Source: Clostridia bacterium | GTDB taxonomy: Bacteria; Bacillota; Clostridia; Oscillospirales; CAG-272 | Direction of reading: 5' to 3' | DNA length: 64,000 nt | NCBI GenBank assembly: GCA_017624905.1 | Contig: JAGAMD010000025.1 | Coordinates: 1 to 64,000, forward strand | Part shown: one piece after another, positions 7,822 to 16,536 of the stretch | How positions within the stretch are numbered: the first letter of the stretch is position 1 | Layout of the letters: each line of letters opens with the position of its first letter | Position numbers and translations under genes: made by a program | Notes under the pieces: model-generated | The model's database searches: none | The model's input: the letters and a program-made list of their open reading frames with translations, nothing else | What the model was told of the DNA's origin: nothing

Positions 7822-7858
7822 ACCATTTTAAAATCGCAGAGGAACACCTCTGCGATTT
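7822..7858 (-). terminator. Terminator of the Gfo/Idh/MocA gene
   Basis: AAATCGCAGAGG (7831-7842) pairs with CCTCTGCGATTT (7847-7858), 5 bp from the stop codon at 7864. Bases 7718-7821 hold no recognisable feature. Confidence 0.8.
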
Positions 7859-7863
7859 GTTTA

Positions 7864-9093
7864 TTACATTGTGCCAAGCTTTAATACGTCCTTAGGCTCA
7901 CGGGTCTTATATGCTCCACGGGTGAAGTCAGGAATCATTTGTGGTGCGCCACCATTTTTGATTGACTCCTCGGATAGGCAGGTAACAACCATCCAGCTTG
8001 CTGCGTCATAGATGTCGCAAAGCATTTCGCCCCCGTCCTTGACTCTATCAATAAACTCACGAAGCTCAACATAGTCCATTCCACCGTGTCCCGCCTCAAG
8101 TGCTTCTTTTGTGATTATCTTCCACTCGTGTGGTAGTAAATCCTTAAACTCTTCGGCTGAATTTTGATATTTGTTTATGTATTCAACGCTTGACCAATAC
8201 TCAGGCTGACCGTCAAAATACACACTGTTTGAAATTTGCTCATACATTCCCTTTGTGCCACGGATTGTAAATTCTCTGTTATATGAGCGAGGCAAGGATG
8301 TATCAAGACGGAGTAGCATTGTTTCGCCATTTTCACAGGTGATAATTGTATTAACAATATCGCCCTGCTTAAAGTCAACGCCGATTAGCTCAGGATTAAT
8401 ATTGTCCTTATTCTTTTCAACATACTCTTCCATACCAAATGAGCCACTTGCAACAGATACAAGTGATACCATACGGTTGCCACGGTTGATATTGAGTGCC
8501 TTAGCCATAGGACCAAGCTCATGTGTTGGATAGTTTTCGCAGTTTCTTGTTAGGTATTCGTTTAGACGATAATGGCGATTTTCCTTACCTCTTGTTACCT
8601 CACCACGTAGGTCGTGAGAGTAAGCACCGCTTAGATGAACAAGTCTGCCAAGCTTACCTGTTCTTGCAATAGCAGTAGCTAAAAGCTCGTCCCTGTTATA
8701 GCAACAGTTTTCCATAAACATAAACGGTGTACCTGTCTTTTCCTGTGCTTCAACAAGTGCCCAGCAATCCTCAACAGAATAAGCGCCACCAACCTCAAGT
8801 GCAGTTGATTTACCGGCATATAGCGCATCTATTGCAATAGGGAAGTGCATATTCCAATCAGTTGCAATATATACAGCATCAATTTCCTTCATTGCCAAAA
8901 GCTCTTTGTAGTTAGTAGTACCAAAGGCGTCATTGCCCTTTTTTTCCTTAACGAGCTTTAAGCCGTTTTCAACTCTGTCCTCATATTTGTCGCAAACTGC
9001 AACCACTTCAACATCGTCAAAGCTTAAAAGAATTTCTGTCATACCATAGCTACGACAGCCAAAGCCGATGATGCCAACCTTTACTTTTTCCAT
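7864..9093 (-). CDS. Gfo/Idh/MocA family oxidoreductase, GH109-like
   Basis: 409 residues. The N-terminal Rossmann fold has the NAD(P) loop VGIIGFGCRSYG, and EVGGAYSVEDC sits where the family EKP motif is normally found. The second domain begins near residue 125 (FMENCCYNRDELLA). The run NYPTHELGPMAKALNINRG is very like the subfamily that includes GH109 alpha-N-acetylgalactosaminidases, so a retained-NAD glycosidase is one option and a plain sugar dehydrogenase another. The strict EKP lysine appears to be replaced (EVGG). It is monocistronic with its own terminator. The substrate is unknown. Confidence 0.8.
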   Translation of the reverse strand: MEKVKVGIIGFGCRSYGMTEILLSFDDVEVVAVCDKYEDRVENGLKLVKEKKGNDAFGTTNYKELLAMKEIDAVYIATDWNMHFPIAIDALYAGKSTALEVGGAYSVEDCWALVEAQEKTGTPFMFMENCCYNRDELLATAIARTGKLGRLVHLSGAYSHDLRGEVTRGKENRHYRLNEYLTRNCENYPTHELGPMAKALNINRGNRMVSLVSVASGSFGMEEYVEKNKDNINPELIGVDFKQGDIVNTIITCENGETMLLRLDTSLPRSYNREFTIRGTKGMYEQISNSVYFDGQPEYWSSVEYINKYQNSAEEFKDLLPHEWKIITKEALEAGHGGMDYVELREFIDRVKDGGEMLCDIYDAASWMVVTCLSEESIKNGGAPQMIPDFTRGAYKTREPKDVLKLGTM

Positions 9094-9172
9094 AGTGTCC
9101 TCCGAATTTGAAATAAATTCCTATTTGATTTTACCAAACTTTGCTTTCAATGTCAACAGAATAAATAAAATA

Positions 9173-9201
9173 TTGACTTTATTTTAATATAATGATAAAA
9201 T
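9173..9201 (+). promoter_or_regulatory. Promoter of the lipoprotein-prmC group
   Basis: TTGACT (9173-9178) and TAAAAT (9196-9201) are 17 bp apart, about 30 bp upstream of the first start codon. Confidence 0.55.
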
Positions 9202-9232
9202 TATATTAGAAATCAAAGCAAAGGAGCTTTTT

Positions 9233-9454
9233 ATGAAAAGGATTTTAGCTTTTTTAATAATAATTACTATGTGTGTTTTGTCTCTTTCCGCCTGTTCAAC
9301 GGACTTTAGCGACACGGTGGAGGGGAAAATGGATGAGCTTTACGAGAAGGTAAGAGACGTTGCCGAGCCATACCTAAAGCAAGACGAAAAATATAATACA
9401 AACACCTCAAGCGATACAGAAAACACAGAGTCATCCACCGAGGTTACAGAATGA
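9233..9454 (+). CDS. Small lipoprotein
   Basis: 73 residues with a lipoprotein signal (hydrophobic run and LSAC lipobox, Cys about residue 21). A short amphipathic helix (MDELYEKVRDVAEPYL) and a disordered Ser/Thr/Glu tail follow. No family is recognised. Its stop overlaps the start of the thioredoxin-like lipoprotein gene by 4 bp, so the two are coupled and probably work together on the outer face of the membrane. Confidence 0.7.
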   Translation: MKRILAFLIIITMCVLSLSACSTDFSDTVEGKMDELYEKVRDVAEPYLKQDEKYNTNTSSDTENTESSTEVTE

Positions 9455-10005
9455 AAAGAGCACTTTTAATTTTACTTTCAATAGTTTTTTGCTTTATTGC
9501 CGTTTCTTGTAACGGTAATATAACAGACACCTCAATCAAGACAGGCACCGAGGTCGGAGAAAAGCTACCAAGCGTTAGCGTTGAGCTTTTTGACGAAAAC
9601 GGACTAAGCGGTGAGGAAATTGACCCAACAAATCTTGGCAAGGTAACTGTTATAAACTTTTGGGGCACTTGGTGCTATTATTGCTTAAAGGAGCTACCAT
9701 ATTTTAACGAAATCGCAAATGAATATAAGGACTCTGTCAGCTTTGTGGCAATCCACTCGGTTTGCAGCTTTGAGGAAAATGCAGTCGACTATGTTAGAGC
9801 TAACTATAAGGACTCAAGCATCCTTTTTGCAAAGGACACAAGCCTTGAAAACGGGGAGGACAGGGTATATTCCGCTCTTGGTGGTGAGGGCTATTATCCG
9901 TTTACAATTATTATAAACGACGGAGGCATTGTAACCTATAAGACCTCAGGTCAAATATCAGAACAGCTTTTAATATATGAGCTTGAAAGAGCGTTAGGTA
10001 ACTAA
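9451..10005 (+). CDS. Thioredoxin-like lipoprotein, TlpA/ResA type
   Basis: 184 residues: a signal with lipobox VSC (Cys about 20), a short linker and a thioredoxin fold. The redox motif WCYYC sits in VINFWGTWCYYCLKELP, and the cis-Pro region GGEGYYPFTIII is present near the C-terminus. Such proteins reduce or isomerise disulfides in extracytoplasmic proteins. It overlaps the small lipoprotein upstream, and prmC starts 2 bp after its stop, so all three share a transcript. No CcdA partner is seen. Confidence 0.85.
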   Translation: MKRALLILLSIVFCFIAVSCNGNITDTSIKTGTEVGEKLPSVSVELFDENGLSGEEIDPTNLGKVTVINFWGTWCYYCLKELPYFNEIANEYKDSVSFVAIHSVCSFEENAVDYVRANYKDSSILFAKDTSLENGEDRVYSALGGEGYYPFTIIINDGGIVTYKTSGQISEQLLIYELERALGN

Positions 10006-10006
10006 T

Positions 10007-10816
10007 ATGACAATAAACGAAATTAAATCCACTCTTGACAAAATCGGAGTGGATAATTCTTGGGATGAAGCTTATCTTATAGTCGAACACGTGTACGGAA
10101 TTACAAAAGCCAAAATTCTGTTAGAACCTCAAAAATCGTACACGTCCCCCAAAATTTTAGAGATTTTAGAAAAGAGAAGGGCTAGAATTCCACTTCAGCA
10201 CATTTTTGGCTCTTGGTTCTTTATGGGTAAGGAATTTTTGGTGTCCCCCGATTGCTTAATTCCAAGACCGGACACCGAGATTTTGGTGGAAAAAGCAGCT
10301 TCTCTTATAAAAGAGGGGGACAAGGTTGCCGACCTATGCACCGGCAGTGGTTGTATCGGTATTAGCCTTGCCTTATATTGCAAAAATATTGATTTAACTC
10401 TTGTCGATATTTCAAGCGGTGCTCTTAATATGGCAAGAAAAAACGTCGAAAAGCATAATGTCAATGCAGAATTTATTCTTGGCGATATTACAAAAGATTT
10501 ACCAAATAAAAAATTTGATATTATTACATCAAACCCACCGTATATTCCGACAAAGGACATTGAAAGCTTGTCGAAGGAAGTACAAAAGGAGCCTGTTATC
10601 GCCTTGGACGGTGGAGAAAACGGGCTTGATATTATTAATTTCTTGGTAAACGAGGGGCTAAGCTACTTAAACGAGAACGGCAAAATGCTAATCGAGTTTG
10701 GCTACGATCAAGAAGAAGGCATCCGTAATTTGCTAGATGGTCGCACCGATTTTAAATCATATGAGATTCTTTATGACTACGGAAAAAATCCAAGATGTGC
10801 AGTAATTTACAAATAA
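10007..10816 (+). CDS. prmC: Release factor glutamine methyltransferase
   Basis: PrmC methylates the Gln of the GGQ motif in release factors RF1 and RF2. The 269 residues show the N-terminal helical substrate domain (residues 1-75) with RIPLQHIFG. The class I methyltransferase has VADLCTGSGCIGI for S-adenosylmethionine and the diagnostic SNPPYI. The C-terminal GENGLDIINFL and the GKNPRCAVI end are typical. It starts 2 bp after the upstream stop. In many Firmicutes prmC sits beside yqhQ (DUF1385), and here the DUF1385 gene follows after ruvX. Confidence 0.93.
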   Translation: MTINEIKSTLDKIGVDNSWDEAYLIVEHVYGITKAKILLEPQKSYTSPKILEILEKRRARIPLQHIFGSWFFMGKEFLVSPDCLIPRPDTEILVEKAASLIKEGDKVADLCTGSGCIGISLALYCKNIDLTLVDISSGALNMARKNVEKHNVNAEFILGDITKDLPNKKFDIITSNPPYIPTKDIESLSKEVQKEPVIALDGGENGLDIINFLVNEGLSYLNENGKMLIEFGYDQEEGIRNLLDGRTDFKSYEILYDYGKNPRCAVIYK

Positions 10817-10831
10817 AATAAAAATTGACTA

Positions 10832-10860
10832 TTGATTTAAATAATATTATATGTTAAAAT
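10832..10860 (+). promoter_or_regulatory. Promoter upstream of ruvX
   Basis: TTGATT (10832-10837) and TAAAAT (10855-10860) with 17-bp spacing, 33 bp upstream of the ruvX start. Confidence 0.5.
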
Positions 10861-10893
10861 AATGTGTGTAAATAGCATAATTTTGGAGCATTT

Positions 10894-11316
10894 ATGAAAA
10901 AAAGAATTTTAGGAGTTGACTTTGGCGACGCTCGTACAGGTCTTGCCTTGTCCGACATCAGTGGCTTTTTAGCGAGTGGTATTGGCACAATAAAAAGCAA
11001 GAGCTTTAAGGAAACAGGCGACTCTGTAGTTGAAATTGCAAAGAAAAACGATGTTGGTCTTATCGTTTTGGGACACCCGATTAATATGAATGGTACTCTT
11101 GGCCCTAGGTCTGAAAAGATTAAGGCTTTTAAGGAATATCTTGAGCAAGGCTCAGGCATTGAGGTTATTCTTTATGACGAAAGACTCTCAACAGCAAATG
11201 CACACGTTATGTTAAATATGACCGGAACAAGGGGACAAAAGCGTAAGGAAATCATTGATGAAATGTCTGCCTGCTTAATTTTGCAAAGCTACCTTGATTC
11301 CCCACACAATAAATAG
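10894..11316 (+). CDS. ruvX: Putative pre-16S rRNA nuclease (Holliday junction resolvase-like)
   Basis: 140 residues with the RNase H-like fold of YqgF/RuvX. The first acidic strand is ILGVDFGDARTGLALSD, the second motif is LIVLGHPINMNGT, and the conserved DERLSTANA and the final Asp in EIIDEMSA follow. Family members process the 5' end of pre-16S rRNA; a junction-resolving role has also been proposed. The upstream sequence has only a weak binding site. It lies 16 bp before the DUF1385 start and probably shares its transcript. Confidence 0.92.
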   Translation: MKKRILGVDFGDARTGLALSDISGFLASGIGTIKSKSFKETGDSVVEIAKKNDVGLIVLGHPINMNGTLGPRSEKIKAFKEYLEQGSGIEVILYDERLSTANAHVMLNMTGTRGQKRKEIIDEMSACLILQSYLDSPHNK

Positions 11317-11332
11317 TTATTCGGAGGTATAT

Positions 11333-12544
11333 ATGGATAAAAATCACTCAAACCTCATCAACCGTCATAATATGGTTGGCGGTCAAGCTGTAATTGAGGG
11401 CGTTATGATGAAAAAGGGCGACGATGTTGCTCTTGCCGTTCGTAAGGAGGACGGTAGCGTTGAGGTTAAAAAAAGCTCATTTAAGTCCGTTCGCAAAAAG
11501 GCTAAGGTTTTAAATTGGCCTATCATTCGTGGAATTATTGCTTTCTTTGAATCTCTTGTTTTATCATTTAAAACTCTTTCCGCATCAACAGATATGCTCG
11601 ACCTAGAGGACGACAAGAGCAAAAAGGGAGAAAAGAAGAGCAGTGCCTCAACAATCTTTATTATGGTTTTGTCTGTTATTTTGGGACTTTGCCTTGCACT
11701 CGTTCTATTTACAATAATCCCAACATATGTAGCCGGCTTCTTTTTACCAAAGCTACTTGCTGAATATGCTGAGGCTAAATGGTACGGTCCGCTTCTTTCA
11801 CTTACCGAGGGTGTGCTTAAGGTTATAATCTTTATCGGTTACCTTGCTGCCGTTTCATTAATGAAGGACATAAGACGTACATTTGAATACCACGGTGCCG
11901 AGCATAAGGCAATTGCTTGTTTTGAATCAAGCAAGGATTTAACAGTTAAAAACGCACGTAAATGCACTCGCTTCCATCCAAGATGCGGTACATCATTTAT
12001 GTTCGTTATGATTCTGCTTAGCATTTTAGTTAGTTGCTTTATTCCTGCAAGCTTAGGACTTGTTACAAGAATTATTATTAAGATTTTACTTCTTCCGCTT
12101 GTTATGGGCATCGGCTATGAATTCATTATGTTTGCGGGACAAAACGAAAACACAATCACAAAAATTCTTTCAGCTCCGGGTCTTTGGATGCAAAGAATTA
12201 CCACAAGAGAACCAAGTGATGATCAGCTTGAAATAGCAATTTGTGCTATCAAGAGTGCAGTTCCCGAGCTTTATCCAAGAGTTGATTTAGAGGATTACAA
12301 AATCACTGAATCTGACAACAGAGACCACATTGGTAATGTTGGCAAGAAATATCCAAAGAGAGAGCCTCTATATAGCTTACCTAAGAGCAAGAGTGATTTG
12401 TTCTACCGTTCAGCTGAATGCACAGTAACAAACGCACCTATTAAGGTAACAACACAAAACGGCGAAAAGCAAGTTAATCTAACAGTTAAAAAATACGAGC
12501 CTCTAAAATCAATTGAGATTGTCGCAGAGCCAATAGAAGAATAA
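11333..12544 (+). CDS. DUF1385 (YqhQ-like) membrane protein
   Basis: 403 residues. The signature NMVGGQAVIEGVMMKKG is at the N-terminus. Hydrophobic spans follow near residues 95-130, 155-170 and 225-275, with the conserved FEYHGAEHKAIACFE and HPRCGTSFMF between them. The protein is universal in Clostridia and Bacilli, but its biochemical role is not settled. The frame reaches back to 11294, inside ruvX, but GGAGG at 11322-11326 fits the ATG at 11333. A lineage-specific tail of about 90 residues follows the family core. Confidence 0.85.
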   Translation: MDKNHSNLINRHNMVGGQAVIEGVMMKKGDDVALAVRKEDGSVEVKKSSFKSVRKKAKVLNWPIIRGIIAFFESLVLSFKTLSASTDMLDLEDDKSKKGEKKSSASTIFIMVLSVILGLCLALVLFTIIPTYVAGFFLPKLLAEYAEAKWYGPLLSLTEGVLKVIIFIGYLAAVSLMKDIRRTFEYHGAEHKAIACFESSKDLTVKNARKCTRFHPRCGTSFMFVMILLSILVSCFIPASLGLVTRIIIKILLLPLVMGIGYEFIMFAGQNENTITKILSAPGLWMQRITTREPSDDQLEIAICAIKSAVPELYPRVDLEDYKITESDNRDHIGNVGKKYPKREPLYSLPKSKSDLFYRSAECTVTNAPIKVTTQNGEKQVNLTVKKYEPLKSIEIVAEPIEE

Positions 12545-12547
12545 CAA

Positions 12548-12814
12548 AGGGGATGTTGCAATAAGCACAGACCAAAAACAGACGTTCCTTCCAATAAAAT
12601 CCTTGTTTTATCGGGTTTTAAGATTAAATAAGGTCGGGAACTTGCAAATTTTGCAAGTTCCCCTCTCTTTTTAATCTCTGTTTTTTATCCGCGACCTCGC
12701 CCGCCCCAAGGGGCCCTCGTAAAATCTGTTAAGATTTTTGGGGAATGAGTATACCGTACCAAGTACGCCGACGTGTACGAGTTCACGGCTTCTGCACTCA
12801 TTTCACTATCCCCT
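12548..12814 (+). repeat. Intergenic structured element, copy A
   Basis: One of ten related elements in the window. Outer stem: AGGGGAT (12548-12554) with ATCCCCT (12808-12814). Inner long stem: AAAAACAGA (12574-12582) with TCTGTTTTT (12677-12685). Inside lies a terminator-like 12-bp hairpin (12636-12662) preceded by AATAAGG and followed by T-rich sequence. The distal hairpin carries CGTAC (12755-12759) and GTACG (12763-12767) followed by CCGACG. This copy has an extra module at 12718-12752, shared only with copy C2. It fills most of the 474-bp gap after the DUF1385 gene. Confidence 0.8.
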
Positions 12815-12815
12815 G

Positions 12816-12849
12816 AAAGAGCCGTCGCTTAATGCGACAGCCTCTTTTT
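12816..12849 (+). terminator. Terminator after element A
   Basis: AAAGAG, then GTCGC (12824-12828), pairs with GCGAC (12834-12838) and CTCTTT, and ends in five T. Confidence 0.75.
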
Positions 12850-12933
12850 ACTGTAAATACATCGAAAAAACGCCAAAATCTCACAAAAATGTAAAAAATT
12901 TTTAAATTTTTATATATATTTTATAATATAATA

Positions 12934-12962
12934 TTGAAATTTTATAATATATGTGCTAGAAT
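12934..12962 (+). promoter_or_regulatory. Promoter of the PC4-like gene
   Basis: TTGAAA (12934-12939) and TAGAAT (12957-12962), 17 bp apart. The expected start of transcription is near 12969, 50 bp before the start codon. Confidence 0.65.
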
Positions 12963-13018
12963 AAGCGTGTAATGAGTTGGGTTTTCCAAGCTCGGCATTC
13001 TATAAGGAGGTAGAGAAA

Positions 13019-13240
13019 ATGGCTGAATTTAAGTACGAAATCGTTAAAGCTTTTGGTAACGTTTCTGACAACAAAAATGGTTGGGTTAAAGAGGTTAACC
13101 TTATCAGCTGGAACGAAAGTGAGCCTGTTTATGACATTCGCCCATGGCAAGAGGGCCACGAAAAGCTAGGAAAAGGAATTACTCTTACCGAGGCTGAGCT
13201 TAAGAATCTAAAAGAGCTTCTTAACAAAATGGATGTTTAA
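13019..13240 (+). CDS. YdbC-like PC4-fold protein
   Basis: 73 residues matching the bacterial YdbC group of the PC4 coactivator fold: FKYEIVKAFGNVSDNKNGW, VNLISWNESEPVYDIRPW and the end helix LTEAELKNLKELL. These proteins bind single-stranded nucleic acid as dimers. AAGGAGGTAG precedes the ATG at 13019; the longer frame from 12977 lacks such a site. It is a single gene between its own promoter and terminator. The exact role in Firmicutes is not known. Confidence 0.85.
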   Translation: MAEFKYEIVKAFGNVSDNKNGWVKEVNLISWNESEPVYDIRPWQEGHEKLGKGITLTEAELKNLKELLNKMDV

Positions 13241-13258
13241 TAACAAACAATAATACAT

Positions 13259-13286
13259 AAAAAGCACCGATTTTCGGTGCTTTTTT
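13259..13286 (+). terminator. Terminator of the PC4-like gene
   Basis: AAAAAGCACCGA (13259-13270) pairs with TCGGTGCTTTTT and a T-run follows. Confidence 0.9.
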
Positions 13287-13353
13287 GTTGCATATGATAT
13301 AAAGATATGATAAAATTATATTAATAATATAGAAGTGTTTTTGCGGGGGCTTT

Positions 13354-14313
13354 ATGGAAATACAAATTTGCAAATACAAAAACGGAGCAGGCAGTGCCTT
13401 TTCCTTCACCTTTGATGACGGATGCTACTATGACTCAAGCCGTGAGGCAATGGAGATTTTTGAAAATATCTATCAAAAAACAGGCATTAAAATTAAGGCA
13501 ACCGTTGGAATTACAGTTAATTTTATGCACGAAAGACTAATTGAGCTTTGGCGTGAGGGAATAAAAAGAGGTTATTTTGATATTGCCTCTCACACAGTTG
13601 GCCACGATATTGCATTTTGTGAGGAAACTCCATACAAAAAACGCAAGGCTGATGCAAAGGGCGCACAAGAGTGGCTAAGAAAAACCTTTACGGGTGAGGG
13701 TGTAAACACATTTATTTTTGCAGGTGGCAAGAGAGATAAAAAGGGTGCAGAGGTTCTTTTGGAGCACTATTTTGCTTGTCGTGCCGGCGACTATGGTGTC
13801 AACCACGTTGGCAAAATAGATTGGCTTGATGTAAACTGCCTTACTGCTATTTTGAAAAAGCCTCTTGAATACTATACCGACTATATAGATAAAACAGTAA
13901 ACGAAGGTGGTTGGGGAGTACAAATGAATCACTGGCTCACCACAAAGGAAGAGGATGTTTTCCACTCACAGAGCCTCGAGCAGTTTAGATTAGAGTGTGA
14001 TTACCTTGGAAAGAAAGCAATGGGTGAAAAAATTTGGATAGGCTCGTTTGAGGAGGTCGGAGCTTACCTAAGAAAGTATGAAAATGCAACACTTAAGGTT
14101 AGCGAGGTAAATTCAAAAATCAGAGCAGAAATTATGCTGAATTTAGACACTCCATCATCAATTTTAGATACACCTCTTACAATATCCATAGACACAGATA
14201 AGGACATTTTACTATATCAAAGAGACGGGACAAGTAAGCGTCTAAGTCCTGACAAAAATGGAAAAATCTACATAAACACAAGCGATTTTATCGAATTTGA
14301 GCCTGTTTTATAG
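13354..14313 (+). CDS. Polysaccharide deacetylase family protein, cytoplasmic form
   Basis: 319 residues. The NodB homology domain begins at once: SFTFDDG is motif 1 (catalytic Asp and metal Asp), and SHTVGHD near residue 78-84 supplies the two metal His of motif 2. A later segment, GKRDKKGAE, replaces the usual motif 3. The C-terminal 80 residues form a beta-rich domain. There is no signal peptide, which is unusual for peptidoglycan deacetylases, so the substrate may be a soluble sugar or a cytosolic intermediate. RBS GGGGGC is weak. It stands alone. Confidence 0.8.
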   Translation: MEIQICKYKNGAGSAFSFTFDDGCYYDSSREAMEIFENIYQKTGIKIKATVGITVNFMHERLIELWREGIKRGYFDIASHTVGHDIAFCEETPYKKRKADAKGAQEWLRKTFTGEGVNTFIFAGGKRDKKGAEVLLEHYFACRAGDYGVNHVGKIDWLDVNCLTAILKKPLEYYTDYIDKTVNEGGWGVQMNHWLTTKEEDVFHSQSLEQFRLECDYLGKKAMGEKIWIGSFEEVGAYLRKYENATLKVSEVNSKIRAEIMLNLDTPSSILDTPLTISIDTDKDILLYQRDGTSKRLSPDKNGKIYINTSDFIEFEPVL

Positions 14314-14329
14314 TAAATTACTTGAATTT

Positions 14330-14357
14330 AAAGCCTCTTTATGAGGCTTTTCTTTAT
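14330..14357 (+). terminator. Terminator of the deacetylase gene
   Basis: AAAGCCTC (14330-14337) pairs with GAGGCTTT (14343-14350), followed by TCTTTATT. Confidence 0.8.
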
Positions 14358-14365
14358 TGGTGTTC

Positions 14366-14563
14366 GAGGGATAGCGAAACGGCAGAGAAGACGCAAATGC
14401 GTGGTCGTCGCTGTACTAATTGTACAGTAGAGTAGCAGTTGCGTCTAAAAAACAGAATTTAAAAGAGGAGAGTTTGTATTAATACAAACTCTCTTCCTTA
14501 TTTTCAACCATAAAAATCCATTTATTTCTCTGTTTTTGTTCTATGCTCGTTGCAGCAGCCCTC
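14366..14563 (-). repeat. Intergenic structured element, copy I
   Basis: Same architecture as copy A but on the minus strand. Outer stem: GAGGG (14366-14370) with CCCTC (14559-14563). The inner stem is AAAAACAGA with TCTGTTTTT (minus sense). The internal hairpin is GAGTTTGTAT/ATACAAACTC. The distal hairpin is CTGTAC (14411-14416) with GTACAG (14422-14427): here the outermost C-G pair of the usual cap is replaced by T-A, a compensatory change. It occupies the gap between the deacetylase gene and typA. Bases 14564-14664 hold the typA leader, with TATAAT at 14616-14621. Confidence 0.78.
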
Positions 14564-14664
14564 TATTTTTTTTAAAAAAATTAAAAAAGGTCTTTATTTT
14601 TATAAAAATGTATGTTATAATAGGCACGCTAAATTTTTTATATATTATTTAAAGGACGAAAAAG

Positions 14665-16488
14665 ATGATAGTTAGAGAAGATTTAAGAAATGTTGCAATT
14701 ATCGCCCACGTTGACCATGGTAAGACAACTTTAGTTGACGGACTTTTGGAGCAAGGTGGTGCATATCACGAAAATCAAGCTACTACTGACCGTGTAATGG
14801 ACTCAAACGCACTTGAAAAGGAACGTGGTATTACAATTCTTGCAAAAAACACAGCTATTCGCTACGGTGATAAGAAAATCAACGTTATCGACACCCCCGG
14901 CCACGCAGACTTCGGTGGTGAGGTTGAACGTATTCTTAAAATGGTTAATGGCGTTATCTTGCTTGTTGACGCTGCTGAAGGACCTATGCCACAAACTCGC
15001 TTTGTTCTTCGCAAGGCTATGGAGCTTAACCACAGAATTATCGTTGTTGTAAACAAAATCGACCGTCCGGATGCTCGTGTGCACGAGGTTATTGACGAGG
15101 TTTTGGAGCTTCTTATTGACCTCAACGCAACTGATGAACAGCTTGACTCTCCTATGCTTTTCTGCTCAGGCAGAGCCGGTACAGCTTCATTCTCTCCTGA
15201 TGTTCCCGGCACAGACCTAAAGCCACTTCTTGATACTATAATTGACTATATTCCATCACCTGATGGCGAGGAGGATGAGGATTTACAGCTTCTTGTGTCT
15301 GCTATCGACTACAATGAATACGTTGGTAAAATCGGAGTTGGTAGAATTGAGCGTGGTACACTTAAGGTAAACCAAGAGGTTTCAGTTTGTAACTACCACT
15401 CAGACGCATCTCCAAGACGTGCAAAGATAGTTTCTATTTATCAATTTGAGGGACTTTCCCGTCAGCCTGCAACAACTGCAACAGTTGGTGATATTGTTTG
15501 CTTTGCCGGTGTTGAGGAGCTTTCAATAGGTGATACACTTTGTTCTCCATCAAATCCGGAGCCACTTGAGTTTGTTAAGGTTTCCGAGCCTACAATGGAA
15601 ATGACATTTAGTGTAAATGACAGCCCATTTGCAGGTAAGGAGGGTAAGTTTGTTACCTCTCGTCAAATCCGTGATCGCCTTTACAAGGAAACACTTAAGG
15701 ACGTATCTCTCCGTGTAACCGATGGCGACACAACCGACTCCTTTAAGGTAGCGGGAAGAGGTGAAATGCACCTTTCAATTCTTATTGAAACTATGCGCCG
15801 TGAGGGCTATGAGCTTTGTTGCTCAACTCCACGTGTGCTTTATAAGACAATCGACGGCACACTTCACGAGCCAATGGAAAGAGTATCAATTGACGTTCCT
15901 GATGAATCAGTTGGTACAGTTGTTCAAAAGCTCGGCTCTCGTAAGGGTGAGCTTCTTGAAATGGGCAAGGCAGGTACAAGAACTCGTATCGAATACCTAA
16001 TTCCATCAAGATGCTTGTTCGGTTACAGAAGCGAGTTTATGACTGACACAAAGGGTGAGGGTGTTATAAACACACTGTTTGACGGATATCAACCATTCAA
16101 GGGCGATGTTATCACAAGATACACAGGCTCACTTATCGCATCTGAGGACGGCGAGGCTACATCCTATGGTCTATTCAATACTCAAGACAGAGGTGCTATG
16201 TTTATCGGCGTACAAACTCCTGTTTATGAGGGAATGATAGTTGGTGAATGTCCAAAGATGGAGGACATTGTTGTCAATGTATGTAAGAAAAAGCACCTTA
16301 CAGCTATCCGTTCAAAGGGTGCTGACGAGGCTCTTATCTTGACTCCGCCAAGAGTAATGTCGCTTGAACAGGCTATTGAGTATATTGCCGAGGACGAGCT
16401 AATTGAGGTTACTCCAAAATCACTCCGTCTGAGAAAGAAGATACTCAACACTCAATTAAGACTAAAGGCAAACGCAAAATTGAAATAA
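14665..16488 (+). CDS. typA: Ribosome-associated translational GTPase TypA/BipA
   Basis: 607 residues, the full family length. The GTPase domain has AHVDHGKTTLVDGLL (P-loop), RGITILAKN (switch I), DTPGHADFGGEVER and NKIDRPDAR. EF-G-like domains II, III and V and the BipA-specific C-terminal domain (RYTGSLIASEDGEATSYGLF onward) follow. TypA assists ribosome assembly and stress-linked translation. It is monocistronic, with a TATAAT 44 bp upstream and a strong terminator at 16495-16522. Confidence 0.96.
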   Translation: MIVREDLRNVAIIAHVDHGKTTLVDGLLEQGGAYHENQATTDRVMDSNALEKERGITILAKNTAIRYGDKKINVIDTPGHADFGGEVERILKMVNGVILLVDAAEGPMPQTRFVLRKAMELNHRIIVVVNKIDRPDARVHEVIDEVLELLIDLNATDEQLDSPMLFCSGRAGTASFSPDVPGTDLKPLLDTIIDYIPSPDGEEDEDLQLLVSAIDYNEYVGKIGVGRIERGTLKVNQEVSVCNYHSDASPRRAKIVSIYQFEGLSRQPATTATVGDIVCFAGVEELSIGDTLCSPSNPEPLEFVKVSEPTMEMTFSVNDSPFAGKEGKFVTSRQIRDRLYKETLKDVSLRVTDGDTTDSFKVAGRGEMHLSILIETMRREGYELCCSTPRVLYKTIDGTLHEPMERVSIDVPDESVGTVVQKLGSRKGELLEMGKAGTRTRIEYLIPSRCLFGYRSEFMTDTKGEGVINTLFDGYQPFKGDVITRYTGSLIASEDGEATSYGLFNTQDRGAMFIGVQTPVYEGMIVGECPKMEDIVVNVCKKKHLTAIRSKGADEALILTPPRVMSLEQAIEYIAEDELIEVTPKSLRLRKKILNTQLRLKANAKLK

Positions 16489-16494
16489 TTACTA

Positions 16495-16522
16495 TGCCAC
16501 AGGCACACGCCTGTGGCATTAA
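16495..16522 (+). terminator. Terminator of typA
   Basis: TGCCACAGGC (16495-16504) pairs perfectly with GCCTGTGGCA (16509-16518). The tail TTAATAAA is only moderately T-rich, so some readthrough into the next gene is possible. Confidence 0.7.
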
Positions 16523-16536
16523 TAAAAGAGGTTAAA

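Noticed and set aside
14563..14664. Riboswitch upstream of typA.
   Set aside because: The gap after element I is only about 100 bases, AT-rich, and shows no conserved core of a known class.
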